Shown here piece by piece: positions 1 through 8,296 of a stretch of DNA of 64,000 nucleotides (positions within the stretch are counted from its first letter, which is position 1; every line of letters begins with the position of its first letter). This stretch comes from a virus. The DNA lies in IMG/VR virus record IMGVR_UViG_3300042935_001174, positions 1-64,000 of that record; one strand, given 5' to 3'. Both the position numbers and the translations under genes were made by a program. The notes under the pieces were generated by a model that saw only the letters and a program-made list of their open reading frames with translations, made no database searches and was not told the origin of the DNA.

Positions 1-1
1 T

Positions 2-535
2 GAAGCTATCAAACCCCTGGCAGAACGTTATCCTGACATTGAGTCGGTGTTTTCTCGCACACCTTTACCTATACAATTTGCTGGCGAGACTGATCATCCA
101 ATGCATTCGTGTTGGCTAAGCTTATTTGACGAAGCTGCCGAGAGTTTATTATATTTGGTTACAGAAACTGTGTACACAGGACGCAGACATCATTTGACTG
201 AAAAAACATTCAAACCCATAGCTCTGAGAATGCCGTTTGTGATTGTGGGTACCAAAGGCAGCTTAAAGTACTTACGAAGTTATGGGTTTCGCACATTTGA
301 AGGAATATGGGACGAAAGTTACGACGATTCAGAAGATGAAGATAGGATTAAGCACATTGCCAACCTATTGCGCAACCTTAACGAATTACCGCTGTCGGGC
401 AAACAGGATCTATTTAATATGGCACAGGAAGTTATAGAGCACAATTGGAATCACTTTTATAATGGCGGGTTTGAAGCTGTACTTTGGGCAGAGCTACAAG
501 GAATGTTAGCAAAAATAAAAAAAGACTTTTATTAA
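2..535 (+). CDS. Putative glycosyltransferase, 5'-truncated by window edge
   Basis: The reading frame is open from base 2, so the gene almost certainly starts before the window; the GTG at 47 is only the first start-like codon inside it. The visible part carries the signature ETVYTGRRHHLTEKTFKPIA, then a GxxxxLRxxGFRTFEGxWDESYD stretch. The same arrangement occurs in the next gene and in the protein at 14417-15568. A T-E-K-x-(F/W)-K-(P/A)-I block before a PFVIVG strand resembles the nucleotide-sugar-binding half of GT10/exostosin-type glycosyltransferases, so donor-sugar transfer is the likely role. The catalytic N-terminal half is not visible. The stop overlaps the next start by one base (TAATG), implying coupled translation. 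Family membership is inferred from motifs only. Confidence 0.6.
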   Translation, partial: EAIKPLAERYPDIESVFSRTPLPIQFAGETDHPMHSCWLSLFDEAAESLLYLVTETVYTGRRHHLTEKTFKPIALRMPFVIVGTKGSLKYLRSYGFRTFEGIWDESYDDSEDEDRIKHIANLLRNLNELPLSGKQDLFNMAQEVIEHNWNHFYNGGFEAVLWAELQGMLAKIKKDFY

Positions 536-1695
536 TGATAAACTTTTGTTACGATGAATTGTCTACTCCAAATATTGGATATCCAAATCTAGCAACTCTT
601 AAAGCAGTTCCTTACACACCCAGTTGGAGAAAATTTGATAGCCAATGGCCTTATACTGTGCCATTGCGTCTTTTATATTATTTTCATTGCTATAAAATTC
701 CTTACAACGTACATCTAGTGTCTAGTGCTCCACAGGGGTCAGTATACCCAATATCAATAGGATGGTTTGATTTTCAATGCGATTATTTTTCTTTAATTCC
801 TGTTAATACATTAAAAAAGATAAAAGACAAAGAAATACATGTTTTATTTTATTATCACGAAGGCGATAACCCAACTAGAATAACACAAAGACTAGACAAC
901 TTGTGTCATCGACATAATATTGATATAAAATGTTACACATTTATAAGTGCTAATTCAGCGGCTGAAAATTACTTTTCAGACCATGAGTTTTTCTTTCGCT
1001 ACATCAATAGAGATCAGGTGGCCGTTCCTATAACCACAGAAAAACGTCAGTATACATTTACTGCACTATGTAGGACTCACAAGTGGTGGAGGGCCACCTG
1101 CTTGGCAGACTTAGAACGCAAAGGATTATTAGAAAACAGTTTATGGAGTTACAATACAAAATGCGTCATCGATGATAACTTTGATGATAACCCAATTCAA
1201 ATTGATCACATAGAAATAAGAAATGAACTAGATTTTTTTATTAACAATGGTCCATATAGTTGTGACGATCAATCAGAAAAAGAACACAATGATCATCACA
1301 TTGTCAATGCAAGTTTATACACACAATCCTACATACATATTATACTAGAAACACATTTTGATGCTGATCAGAGTGGTGGCACATTTTTAACAGAAAAAAC
1401 ATGGAAGGCAATTAAATTTGGTCAGCCTTTTATAATTGTTGGTCCACCAAATAGTCTAGCAACTCTTAGAGAACGTGGTTATAAAACCTTTGATCATTGT
1501 ATTAACAACAAGTATGATAGTATACAGGATAATACTAATCGATGGATGGCAATTGTTGATACACTAACACAACTCAATTCTAATCCAGAATTGATTTATC
1601 AACAATGCATAGAAGATGTCAGACACAACCAGAGATTGTTTTTGTCCACAGGACATGAAGAGTTAAATAGAATAATAGGAAAATTAAATGTCTAA
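535..1695 (+). CDS. Putative glycosyltransferase, GT10/exostosin-like
   Basis: A 386-aa protein. I chose the ATG at 535 (MINFCYDEL), overlapping the upstream stop by one base, over a TTG at 484 that would lie inside the upstream gene. The C-terminal third has GGTFLTEKTWKAIKFGQPFI followed by IVGPPNSLATLRERGYKTF and a D/N-rich stretch, matching its two paralogues at 2-535 and 14417-15568. A mid-protein segment (TFTALCRTHKWWRA) resembles the FLNGRLRGHRKFLI region of the 14417 paralogue. Transfer of a sugar to a glycan or protein is expected, in the cytosol because no signal peptide or membrane segment is seen. The 3' end overlaps the amidinotransferase start at 1688, so the three plus-strand genes likely form one transcript. 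Donor and acceptor are unknown. Confidence 0.6.
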   Translation: MINFCYDELSTPNIGYPNLATLKAVPYTPSWRKFDSQWPYTVPLRLLYYFHCYKIPYNVHLVSSAPQGSVYPISIGWFDFQCDYFSLIPVNTLKKIKDKEIHVLFYYHEGDNPTRITQRLDNLCHRHNIDIKCYTFISANSAAENYFSDHEFFFRYINRDQVAVPITTEKRQYTFTALCRTHKWWRATCLADLERKGLLENSLWSYNTKCVIDDNFDDNPIQIDHIEIRNELDFFINNGPYSCDDQSEKEHNDHHIVNASLYTQSYIHIILETHFDADQSGGTFLTEKTWKAIKFGQPFIIVGPPNSLATLRERGYKTFDHCINNKYDSIQDNTNRWMAIVDTLTQLNSNPELIYQQCIEDVRHNQRLFLSTGHEELNRIIGKLNV

Positions 1696-2749
1696 TATTA
1701 TTAATAGTTACACCAGTTGGCAACCACTTGAAGAAGTAATTGTTGGTTGTGTTTATACGCCAGAATATTTTAACTTTATCCAGGATGAACAAGTTAAAGG
1801 TCAAATGACTAAAATACTCGAAGAGTCGGCTGAAGATTTGGATAATCTACAAAAAGTAATTGAATCGTACGGAGCAGTAGTTAAGAGGCCAGATCTTCCA
1901 AAAATTAAACAATGGCAAAGTTTGCAAATAACAGATCAAGGTGTCCCAATCCCACCACTAACACCTAGAGATTGGCAAATTACCCTGGGTGAAAAATTAT
2001 TAAGAGTATTAAATGTTGCGGAAATGAATACTATATGTCGTGACTACGAACAGAAACAACCAGGTAGCATAATTGATCCGCACAATAAAAATTCTGAATC
2101 ACGCAATAACATATATGACCCTGACCACGTTATGGTAGACGCAGTGGCCAGTTGTATTGTTCGTGTGGGCACAGATGTATTCTTTGACAACAGCGAGTGG
2201 CTAACTGACGGTCAGATGGAATGGATTCGAAATAATGTACTAGATAGTCGATATCGAATTCGTAGAGCTGTCACAAATGGGCACGGGGATAGTGTGTTTG
2301 CTATATTAAAACCGGGGGTAATATTAAGTACCATGCACGATGGTGATATCAACTACAAAGAAAATTTTCCCGGATGGGAAGTGTGTAAGATTTGGGACGC
2401 AAGTATTTTTGCTGCCATGGAGGTTGGAAAATTTCGTCAAGAAAACTTTAATGGACGCTGGTATGTACAAGGTCAGAATCCAACTACTGAGTTTGCTAAG
2501 TTTGTTGACACTTATCTGACCAAATGGACTGGGTATGTTAAAGAAACTGTGTTTGATGTTAACTGTTTGGTGTTAGACGAGCAACATGTTATCTTTAGTT
2601 CTTACAACAAGATGGTTTTTGATTTTTGCAAAAAACATAACATTGAACCAATAATTTCAGAGTTACGACACAAGTATTTCTTTGACGGGGGCATCAGTTG
2701 TTGCACTCAGGATATTCGTCGTCGAGGCGGATTAGAAACTTATCTATAA
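1688..2749 (+). CDS. Glycine-amidinotransferase-like enzyme (pentein fold)
   Basis: A 353-aa protein of the arginine:glycine amidinotransferase (GATM/SxtG/CyrA) family, which moves an amidino group from arginine to an amine through a covalent cysteine intermediate. The C-terminal GGISCCTQDIRRRG matches the family's GGFHCxTxDxRRRG nucleophile loop, making Cys338 the likely nucleophile; the residue before it is Ser rather than the usual His. GHGDSVF supplies the catalytic His/Asp pair (usual form HIDxxF). VMVDAVASCIVRVG matches the family's (F)DAADFxRxG substrate-binding segment, including its Asp. N-terminal PLEEVIVGCVYTPEY is also typical. Of the three amidinotransferase-like genes in the window, this one is closest to the canonical enzyme. 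It ends one base before the convergent halogenase gene. The amine acceptor is unknown. Confidence 0.82.
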   Translation: MSNIINSYTSWQPLEEVIVGCVYTPEYFNFIQDEQVKGQMTKILEESAEDLDNLQKVIESYGAVVKRPDLPKIKQWQSLQITDQGVPIPPLTPRDWQITLGEKLLRVLNVAEMNTICRDYEQKQPGSIIDPHNKNSESRNNIYDPDHVMVDAVASCIVRVGTDVFFDNSEWLTDGQMEWIRNNVLDSRYRIRRAVTNGHGDSVFAILKPGVILSTMHDGDINYKENFPGWEVCKIWDASIFAAMEVGKFRQENFNGRWYVQGQNPTTEFAKFVDTYLTKWTGYVKETVFDVNCLVLDEQHVIFSSYNKMVFDFCKKHNIEPIISELRHKYFFDGGISCCTQDIRRRGGLETYL

Positions 2750-2750
2750 A

Positions 2751-3989
2751 TTACAACAACTCAAAATGCTTGGCTTTGCTCCACCAATTAAAAGGTGAAA
2801 ACATTCTTGTTAGTTCCCAGGCACCAACATCGGGTTGGCTGGCCCAAAAACGTGTTAGTTCTTTAGTGTTTATTCTGCGTTCAAGGTCCTGATAATACTG
2901 CCAATGCTCAGTGTCGTTGCGTTGAGTCAATGTGTAATTGGTCAATACAAAATCATATAACTGCTTGGTTAGATTCAATGTTGCTTTGTTGTAGACTTTT
3001 GGATCTCGGCCAGTGTTGACAAATCTTGCAAACGCTTCAAGATAGTATTGCACAAGATATATGCTGGTTGCTTCCAATGGTTCCATAAATCCCGATGACA
3101 GCCCGACTGCCAGCACATTCTTTTCTAAAGGGTTATGTGAATACATGCTGTCATACTTGATAACTCGCAGTTTGTCCACATTTGTGTTAGGAAAATATGT
3201 TAAGTATTCAGCACGAGCTTGTTCGTCTGTGATAAACTGACTGCTGTAAGTATAACCACAACCTCTTCTATGAGCTAGCCCTGTGTCCCAGAGCCAGCCA
3301 GCTTTGCCTGCATAGGTAATTGTATACTGCGGTTGTGGGCCTGGATCAAGTTGTTGTGGACAAACCACAGCACGATCATTGAGTATGTCTCCATACTTGC
3401 TGAATTTAATTCCAACTTTATCTGCAAAAAGTCTAGCAGGACCTGAACAGTCAATATAAAAGTCTGCGCTTAATGTTTGCCCGTTGTCTAATAGCAAACC
3501 GCTGACATACCCATTTTCGTGTTGTTTGATATCAACAATGTGCGCTTGTAGATATTTTACTCCGGCTGGGTCAGCGACTCTGCGCTTTAGCATTTGTCCA
3601 AACGCTATTGCATCAATATGATAAGCATACTTGCCTTCTTTGACTGGCGGCAATATTCCCGACTCTAAATAATATTGTCCATTACAATTATTACGATCAT
3701 AGCAGAAGAAGTGTTTCCATACAGTATCTTTTTCTCTAAGCCAATTGTAATGGAAGATCCCTATTTTATGTCTGGCATTTGCTTCAGGCATCCATTCCTC
3801 TTCTTTTAATCCAAGAGAATCACAGAAAATACCGATTGCAGGCAAACAACTTTCACCTACACCAATGGTAGGAACATCAGGACTTTCAACTAATGTTACA
3901 TCAAATCCTTGCTTAACCATATAGCATGCACTCATCCAGCCAGCTGTACCACCGCCTACAACCACAATGGATTTGATTTGATTGTTCAT
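2751..3989 (-). CDS. Flavin-dependent tryptophan-halogenase-type enzyme (copy 1)
   Basis: A 412-aa protein. N-terminal VVVGGGTAGW is the FAD-binding GxGxxG motif of flavin halogenases, followed by GVGES. ARHKIGIFHYNW carries the lysine that handles hypohalous acid or the haloamine in PrnA/RebH. SSGFMEPLEATSIYL carries the conserved Glu and the PLEATSI segment. The halogenase hallmark WxWxIP is altered here: the corresponding stretch reads GWLWDTGLAHRRG, without Ile-Pro. Family members oxidise halide with FADH2 and O2 to halogenate an electron-rich substrate, and a cyanophage member (VirX1) is known to accept iodide. No flavin reductase gene is visible, so reduced flavin would come from the host. 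The start overlaps the stop of copy 2 (ATGA), so the pair is translationally coupled. Substrate unknown; the motif change may mean altered chemistry. Confidence 0.85.
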   Translation of the reverse strand: MNNQIKSIVVVGGGTAGWMSACYMVKQGFDVTLVESPDVPTIGVGESCLPAIGIFCDSLGLKEEEWMPEANARHKIGIFHYNWLREKDTVWKHFFCYDRNNCNGQYYLESGILPPVKEGKYAYHIDAIAFGQMLKRRVADPAGVKYLQAHIVDIKQHENGYVSGLLLDNGQTLSADFYIDCSGPARLFADKVGIKFSKYGDILNDRAVVCPQQLDPGPQPQYTITYAGKAGWLWDTGLAHRRGCGYTYSSQFITDEQARAEYLTYFPNTNVDKLRVIKYDSMYSHNPLEKNVLAVGLSSGFMEPLEATSIYLVQYYLEAFARFVNTGRDPKVYNKATLNLTKQLYDFVLTNYTLTQRNDTEHWQYYQDLERRINTKELTRFWASQPDVGAWELTRMFSPFNWWSKAKHFELL

Positions 3990-5245
3990 GTTTGTTCTGC
4001 AGGAATCAGTTCATAACCATTTAACATTGCCCACCAACTGCATGGGAAAAATAAATTGGTTGAATTCCATTGTTCGACATCTTTTTCTGCCGCTTTTTGT
4101 TTGACATAGTTCAGCGTGTTGATCTTTTTCTCAAGATCATTGTAATATCTCCAGTACTCAGTGTCGGTTCTGCCCGACAATGTATAATGACAAAGAACAA
4201 ATTTTGCTGTGTGATCAAATACTTTTTTCTGGGATCTGTTAATAGCCCCAGCAGGACGTTCCCCTGATGCAAACATTTCTGATTGTACAATCATATACTG
4301 AGTTAAAAATATACTAGTAGCTTCTAATGGTTCAATAAATCCGCCAGCAAGTCCAACACAGATAACATTTTGATTTATAGGATTTAAACAAACTTCAGGT
4401 ACAAATTTTAAAAAATTAATTTTGCTCTTATCGGTTCCTGGATAATGTTCACAATATTCTTCAACGGCCTGCTCATCAGATATGTGTTTACTTGAATAAA
4501 CATAACCACAGCCTCGTCTTGTGGTCAACGGTATTTCCCAAATCCATCCAGCTGATTTAGCAATTGTTGTTGTATATCTATTAATAGTAGGTAGACTTGG
4601 CTGTGCTGTTGTAACTGCACGATCGTTGAGCAAATGTTCGTAACGATGATATTCCATGCCAACTTTGCTTGCTAATAATTTGCGCCAACCAGTACAATCA
4701 ATGTATAAATCAGCAGACAATTCAAGGCCAGTGCTGGTTATTAATTTTTCTATCCCTGATTCAGGGTTTCCAATAACATCAGTCACGTGACCAACAATGT
4801 GTTTACATCCGTGCTTGAGTGCAGTTGTTTTAGCAATAGTGTCGCCAAATTTAAATGCATCAACATGATATCCGTATTCTAATTTTTCACGAGGGGGTAA
4901 TGTGTTATTTTTTAAGTGCTCAAATTGTTCTTCATGTGTTGTACGATCATAGATAAACCAATGCCACCAGTTTGAGTCTCGATTGTTCCAGCCTTCGTGC
5001 TTGATTGCCATTTTAAAAACTGAATCACTAAGTGGCATCCATTCTTCTTCTTCCATGCCTAAAAAATTTGCAAACCAGTTCATAGCAGGTAACGTGCTTT
5101 CTCCTACCCCTACTACATTAACGTCGGGACTTTCTATCAGCGTAACTGGGTATCCTTTTTTACTATAATATCCAGCGGCCATCCAGCCAGCTGTGCCGCC
5201 CCCAACTACTAAAATTGATTTATTTTGATTGTTCATATGTTTCAT
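3986..5245 (-). CDS. Flavin-dependent tryptophan-halogenase-type enzyme (copy 2)
   Basis: A 419-aa paralogue of the downstream gene. It has VVGGGTAGWMAAGYYSKKG (FAD site), GVGESTLPAM, the lysine in SVFKMAIKHEGW, the intact halogenase signature GWIWEIPLTTRRG (WxWxIP), and GGFIEPLEATSIFLTQ. All hallmark motifs are present, so this copy is the better candidate for an active FADH2-dependent halogenase. Translation could begin at 5245 (MKHMNNQ) or at the internal ATG at 5236 (MNNQ), which matches the start of copy 1. The 5' end overlaps the ANL ligase gene by 26 nt and the 3' end overlaps copy 1 by 4 nt. That spacing ties both halogenases to the adenylating enzyme and carbamoyltransferase upstream. 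The substrate is unknown; the enzyme class is well supported. Confidence 0.9.
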   Translation of the reverse strand: MKHMNNQNKSILVVGGGTAGWMAAGYYSKKGYPVTLIESPDVNVVGVGESTLPAMNWFANFLGMEEEEWMPLSDSVFKMAIKHEGWNNRDSNWWHWFIYDRTTHEEQFEHLKNNTLPPREKLEYGYHVDAFKFGDTIAKTTALKHGCKHIVGHVTDVIGNPESGIEKLITSTGLELSADLYIDCTGWRKLLASKVGMEYHRYEHLLNDRAVTTAQPSLPTINRYTTTIAKSAGWIWEIPLTTRRGCGYVYSSKHISDEQAVEEYCEHYPGTDKSKINFLKFVPEVCLNPINQNVICVGLAGGFIEPLEATSIFLTQYMIVQSEMFASGERPAGAINRSQKKVFDHTAKFVLCHYTLSGRTDTEYWRYYNDLEKKINTLNYVKQKAAEKDVEQWNSTNLFFPCSWWAMLNGYELIPAEQT

Positions 5246-6710
5246 TTAGCAAGTACCTTTGTATTTTTCCATTGGTATTTTTGGGTAATTCCTTGGTTAC
5301 ACGAATGTACCTAGGGCACTTAAAATAATCCAATTTGTGTTTTATCAACGATTTTAATTGGTGATCAAAATTTTCTGGGATTTCTACATCGGGTGCTAGT
5401 ACAATGTATGCAACGATTTCTGTTAACCCATCACTGTTCTCAATACCCGACACACCAGCTTCAAATACCAATTCGTGCGATATTAATAAATTTTCTATTT
5501 CTACTGGGCTGACCCAGTTGGCATTCACTTTTAGCATATCTTTAGAACGCCCAACAAACTGATATGTATCACCTTGTTGTATAAATTTGTCTCCTGTTTT
5601 ACACCATTTACCTATAAAAGTTTCCTGGGACTTTTTGGTTTCATTTTGATATCTAAGAGCCATCGACGGACCATCAATATACAATTCTCCCACTTGATTT
5701 TGTACAACACAATCATTGGCATCTTTTACCATTCCTGAAAATCCTGGTAATAATTTTCCTGACACAATAACCGGTGCTAGTAATTCGGTACTACCGTACC
5801 CGTCAACGATAGGTAATTTTGTTAACTCCTGCCATCGTTGTTGCATGGTAGATGTTATTGCCTCACCAGCACTTACGCACAATCTTAAAGACCCATAGTT
5901 AATTGGTAAATTTTCATTTAACAATCCAACATAAAAAGACGGAACTGATCCAAATAACGTGGGTTTGTGTTTTTTAAATATCCTTGCCGCAGTACTAGGA
6001 GTATGTAATTTACCATGCAATATTGTTGTGGCTCCCACAGTCAATGGAGATATAAATGCACTACTTATTCCCCAACTAAAAAACAATTTTGATGTGGCAA
6101 AAACAATATCGTCGGACTTATAACCTACATCGATCCCGTAGCCTAACCCTACACCAATCATTGATCTATGAGAATGTACAACTGATTTAGATTCTCCTGT
6201 ACTGCCCGAGGTAAACAACCAAAATGCTTCGCCGTCTCTTAGAGTTGTTGGGGGATCAAAACTTGATGGAGTACTCAATATATTTAGTTGTTCAATAGAT
6301 AACACATGCTTGGGCTTGTGTGTAGTTTCAGCAAGGTAACTGTCAATGGATTGATTTTGTGTTGTTCTATTATTTGCAAAAATAATAACTTTTGCGGCGC
6401 TGGATTCAATAAAGTGACAAATAGTTTTTTTAGGCGACCACGGATTTCCGATAACCGGAACAAATCCTCCTAATATACAGCCTAGTATTGCAATGCCGCA
6501 TTCGATAGTGTCCGGCATTAATATTAACACACGATCTTCTCTTGTTAACCCCATGTCTGTGAGACTTTTAGCAAATCCCCGAGATCTATGCTCAAGCATT
6601 TCATAACTAATCGAGCTGGTATCATCAATTAATGCAATCTTATTTCCTAATTTTTTTCCAAAAATGTGTTTGGCAAAATTAAATTTAACAGGTATATCTG
6701 TTAACTGCAT
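5220..6710 (-). CDS. ANL-superfamily acyl-CoA ligase / adenylating enzyme
   Basis: A 496-aa protein, normal length for stand-alone acyl- or aryl-CoA ligases. P-loop LFTSGSTGESKSVVHSHRSM is at about residues 166-185. VDGYGSTE is the A5 motif, CKTGDKF the ATP-ribose-binding A7 motif, FVGRSKDMLKVNANWVSPVE the A8 hinge, and NTNGKIQRYLL carries the C-terminal A10 lysine needed for adenylation. The layout most resembles benzoate-CoA-ligase-like members. These enzymes activate a carboxylic acid as acyl-AMP and then usually pass it to CoA or a carrier thiol. No carrier-protein gene is seen nearby, so CoA or a small-molecule amine is the likelier acceptor. The gene overlaps the carbamoyltransferase by 10 nt and halogenase copy 2 by 26 nt. 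It is an unusual gene for a phage; acid substrate unknown. Confidence 0.88.
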   Translation of the reverse strand: MQLTDIPVKFNFAKHIFGKKLGNKIALIDDTSSISYEMLEHRSRGFAKSLTDMGLTREDRVLILMPDTIECGIAILGCILGGFVPVIGNPWSPKKTICHFIESSAAKVIIFANNRTTQNQSIDSYLAETTHKPKHVLSIEQLNILSTPSSFDPPTTLRDGEAFWLFTSGSTGESKSVVHSHRSMIGVGLGYGIDVGYKSDDIVFATSKLFFSWGISSAFISPLTVGATTILHGKLHTPSTAARIFKKHKPTLFGSVPSFYVGLLNENLPINYGSLRLCVSAGEAITSTMQQRWQELTKLPIVDGYGSTELLAPVIVSGKLLPGFSGMVKDANDCVVQNQVGELYIDGPSMALRYQNETKKSQETFIGKWCKTGDKFIQQGDTYQFVGRSKDMLKVNANWVSPVEIENLLISHELVFEAGVSGIENSDGLTEIVAYIVLAPDVEIPENFDHQLKSLIKHKLDYFKCPRYIRVTKELPKNTNGKIQRYLLNETYEQSK

Positions 6711-8197
6711 ACAGTTACTCCATATAATTTTTCAAATCTATCAGCATCGACTCTATCATTAACCATGGGCTCTCCACGTATGTTTAAGCTGGTGTTTAAC
6801 AGCATTGGGCAACCAGTCATCACGTACCACTTTGCCAACAATTGTCTAATTCCCGATCCATCATTCGGAACTGTCTGAACACGACTAGTGCCATCAACGT
6901 GAACGATAGCAGGAAATATGTGAGGATGCCTGCAACGAGCGATGACTTGCATATACCTACTGTCACTGAAGCCACGAGGCATATCAAAATACATATCAAC
7001 ATGCTCCTCCAGAATGACTGGCGCAAATGGTCTGAATTTTTGTCTGCGTTTGATTTCATTTACACGATCCTTTATTTCTGATCCTCTTGGGTCGGCCAAT
7101 AAACTGCGGTTGCCCAGTGCTCTAGGACCAAACTCTGCTCTACCGCTAGCCACTCCAACAATTTGATTTTTAAGTAGCTCATCAAGTATACTGTTAACTG
7201 GATACGGTCCAGGAATGTCATGCCCAAGAAAAGCACTAGTCCAATTAACTCTGTGACCGTATGCCAAAGCGGCAGCGCCAAGACTGCTGCCTGCGTCGCC
7301 AGGATTAGGCATAATCCAAATATTATTAAAATAGTTTCCAAGATGTCTATTTGCAAGGCAATTTAATGCCACGCCTCCCATGTATACAAGATTATCGCTC
7401 CAATTTAAAGACTTGGCACGTTTCATTACATTGACAATTAATTCTTCTACTAGCTGTTGTGCTGATGCGGCAATGTCTTCATTGGTGGCAGCTTCTAAGT
7501 AAGTTGCATCTAATCCAGTGTGAAGATTATCTTTAAACTTGATAGTATCAAGATCTTCAATAAGACCCTGATTCATTTTTTCATACCACGAGGATTTCCC
7601 CCATCCCGACATGCCCATGGTAATGTATTCTTCGTCCATTGGGTGTAGTCCAATACGTTTAGTTATTGCACTATAAAACAACCCTATACTATGAGGATAC
7701 CGTTGGCTCCACAACTTTTTATAAGTTGCTCGATGTGTAGAATCGTACATTGCTCCCCAGATACTAATAGTATCCCATTCACCTATTGCGTCTATAACGA
7801 CAACGGTGGCCTTGGTAAAGGGACTGGTTTGGAATCCTGCGGCAGCATGGGACAAATGATGTCCAGCATGTAAAAATAATGGCTCTTTATGAAAAGATAC
7901 AGGTACATGTTTATGCAAATACTTACGAACAGTAATATCGGTAAAATCCAACGCTTCATTATATTGTCCTGCGTAAAAGTTTCTTAGCTTTTTAAGCCAA
8001 GGTTTTTCGTAAAAAGCAACAACGTCTGGCTCGCCATACGATAATGCCTCTGCTACCAAGTCTTGATTGATATGAGGATCATGCTTGCTTTTACTGTAGC
8101 GTTCGGCGTGGCCGGCAAATAAAATATCGCCTTGATTAGCAATTACCGATACGGCAGCGTCATGAAAACCAGCACTTATACCTAGGTATTTTTTCAT
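6701..8197 (-). CDS. NodU/CmcH-type carbamoyltransferase
   Basis: A 498-aa protein of the O-carbamoyltransferase family (NodU, CmcH, TobZ), which uses carbamoyl phosphate and ATP to place a carbamoyl group on a sugar or antibiotic hydroxyl. The Kae1-like N-terminal domain starts YLGISAGFHDAAVSVI (His12). It contains the metal-binding HHLSHAA near residues 113-119, VVVIDAIGEWDT, GMSGWG and YMGGVALNCLAN. The C-terminal domain has AEFGPRALGNRSLLADPR and ends LNTSLNIRGEPMVND, with no obvious truncation. It sits directly behind a 33-aa coupled microprotein (ATGA overlap) and ahead of the ANL ligase. With several glycosyltransferases in the same run, a glycan hydroxyl is a reasonable acceptor, but that is inference. 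Confidence 0.92.
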   Translation of the reverse strand: MKKYLGISAGFHDAAVSVIANQGDILFAGHAERYSKSKHDPHINQDLVAEALSYGEPDVVAFYEKPWLKKLRNFYAGQYNEALDFTDITVRKYLHKHVPVSFHKEPLFLHAGHHLSHAAAGFQTSPFTKATVVVIDAIGEWDTISIWGAMYDSTHRATYKKLWSQRYPHSIGLFYSAITKRIGLHPMDEEYITMGMSGWGKSSWYEKMNQGLIEDLDTIKFKDNLHTGLDATYLEAATNEDIAASAQQLVEELIVNVMKRAKSLNWSDNLVYMGGVALNCLANRHLGNYFNNIWIMPNPGDAGSSLGAAALAYGHRVNWTSAFLGHDIPGPYPVNSILDELLKNQIVGVASGRAEFGPRALGNRSLLADPRGSEIKDRVNEIKRRQKFRPFAPVILEEHVDMYFDMPRGFSDSRYMQVIARCRHPHIFPAIVHVDGTSRVQTVPNDGSGIRQLLAKWYVMTGCPMLLNTSLNIRGEPMVNDRVDADRFEKLYGVTVCS

Positions 8198-8295
8198 TTG
8201 TAGATAAATGGATCTCGTTTACGTAACTCTTTGAGTTTTTTTCTATATCTTATTTCAAGTTTAATTCTATTGATTAAGTTTTTTAACCAGTTCAT
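8194..8295 (-). CDS. 33-aa basic microprotein coupled to the carbamoyltransferase
   Basis: Begins MNWLKNLINRIKLEIRYRKK and ends LKELRKRDPFIYK, read from the ATG at 8295 to a TGA at 8194-8196 that overlaps the carbamoyltransferase ATG (ATGA). The gap to the upstream gene is one base. It is strongly basic and reads as a single amphipathic helix with an RDPFIYK tail; there is no membrane segment. I have the impression that similar short proteins ending in an RDPFIY-like tail precede carbamoyltransferase genes in other genomes, but that is from memory and unchecked. Tight coupling suggests it binds or stabilises the enzyme. Function otherwise unknown. Confidence 0.6.
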   Translation of the reverse strand: MNWLKNLINRIKLEIRYRKKLKELRKRDPFIYK

Positions 8296-8296
8296 A

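Noticed and set aside
6820-7356. Open frames on both strands inside the carbamoyltransferase gene, some hydrophobic
   Set aside because: The minus-strand gene has full family motifs across this stretch; the others lack ribosome sites and conserved sequence.
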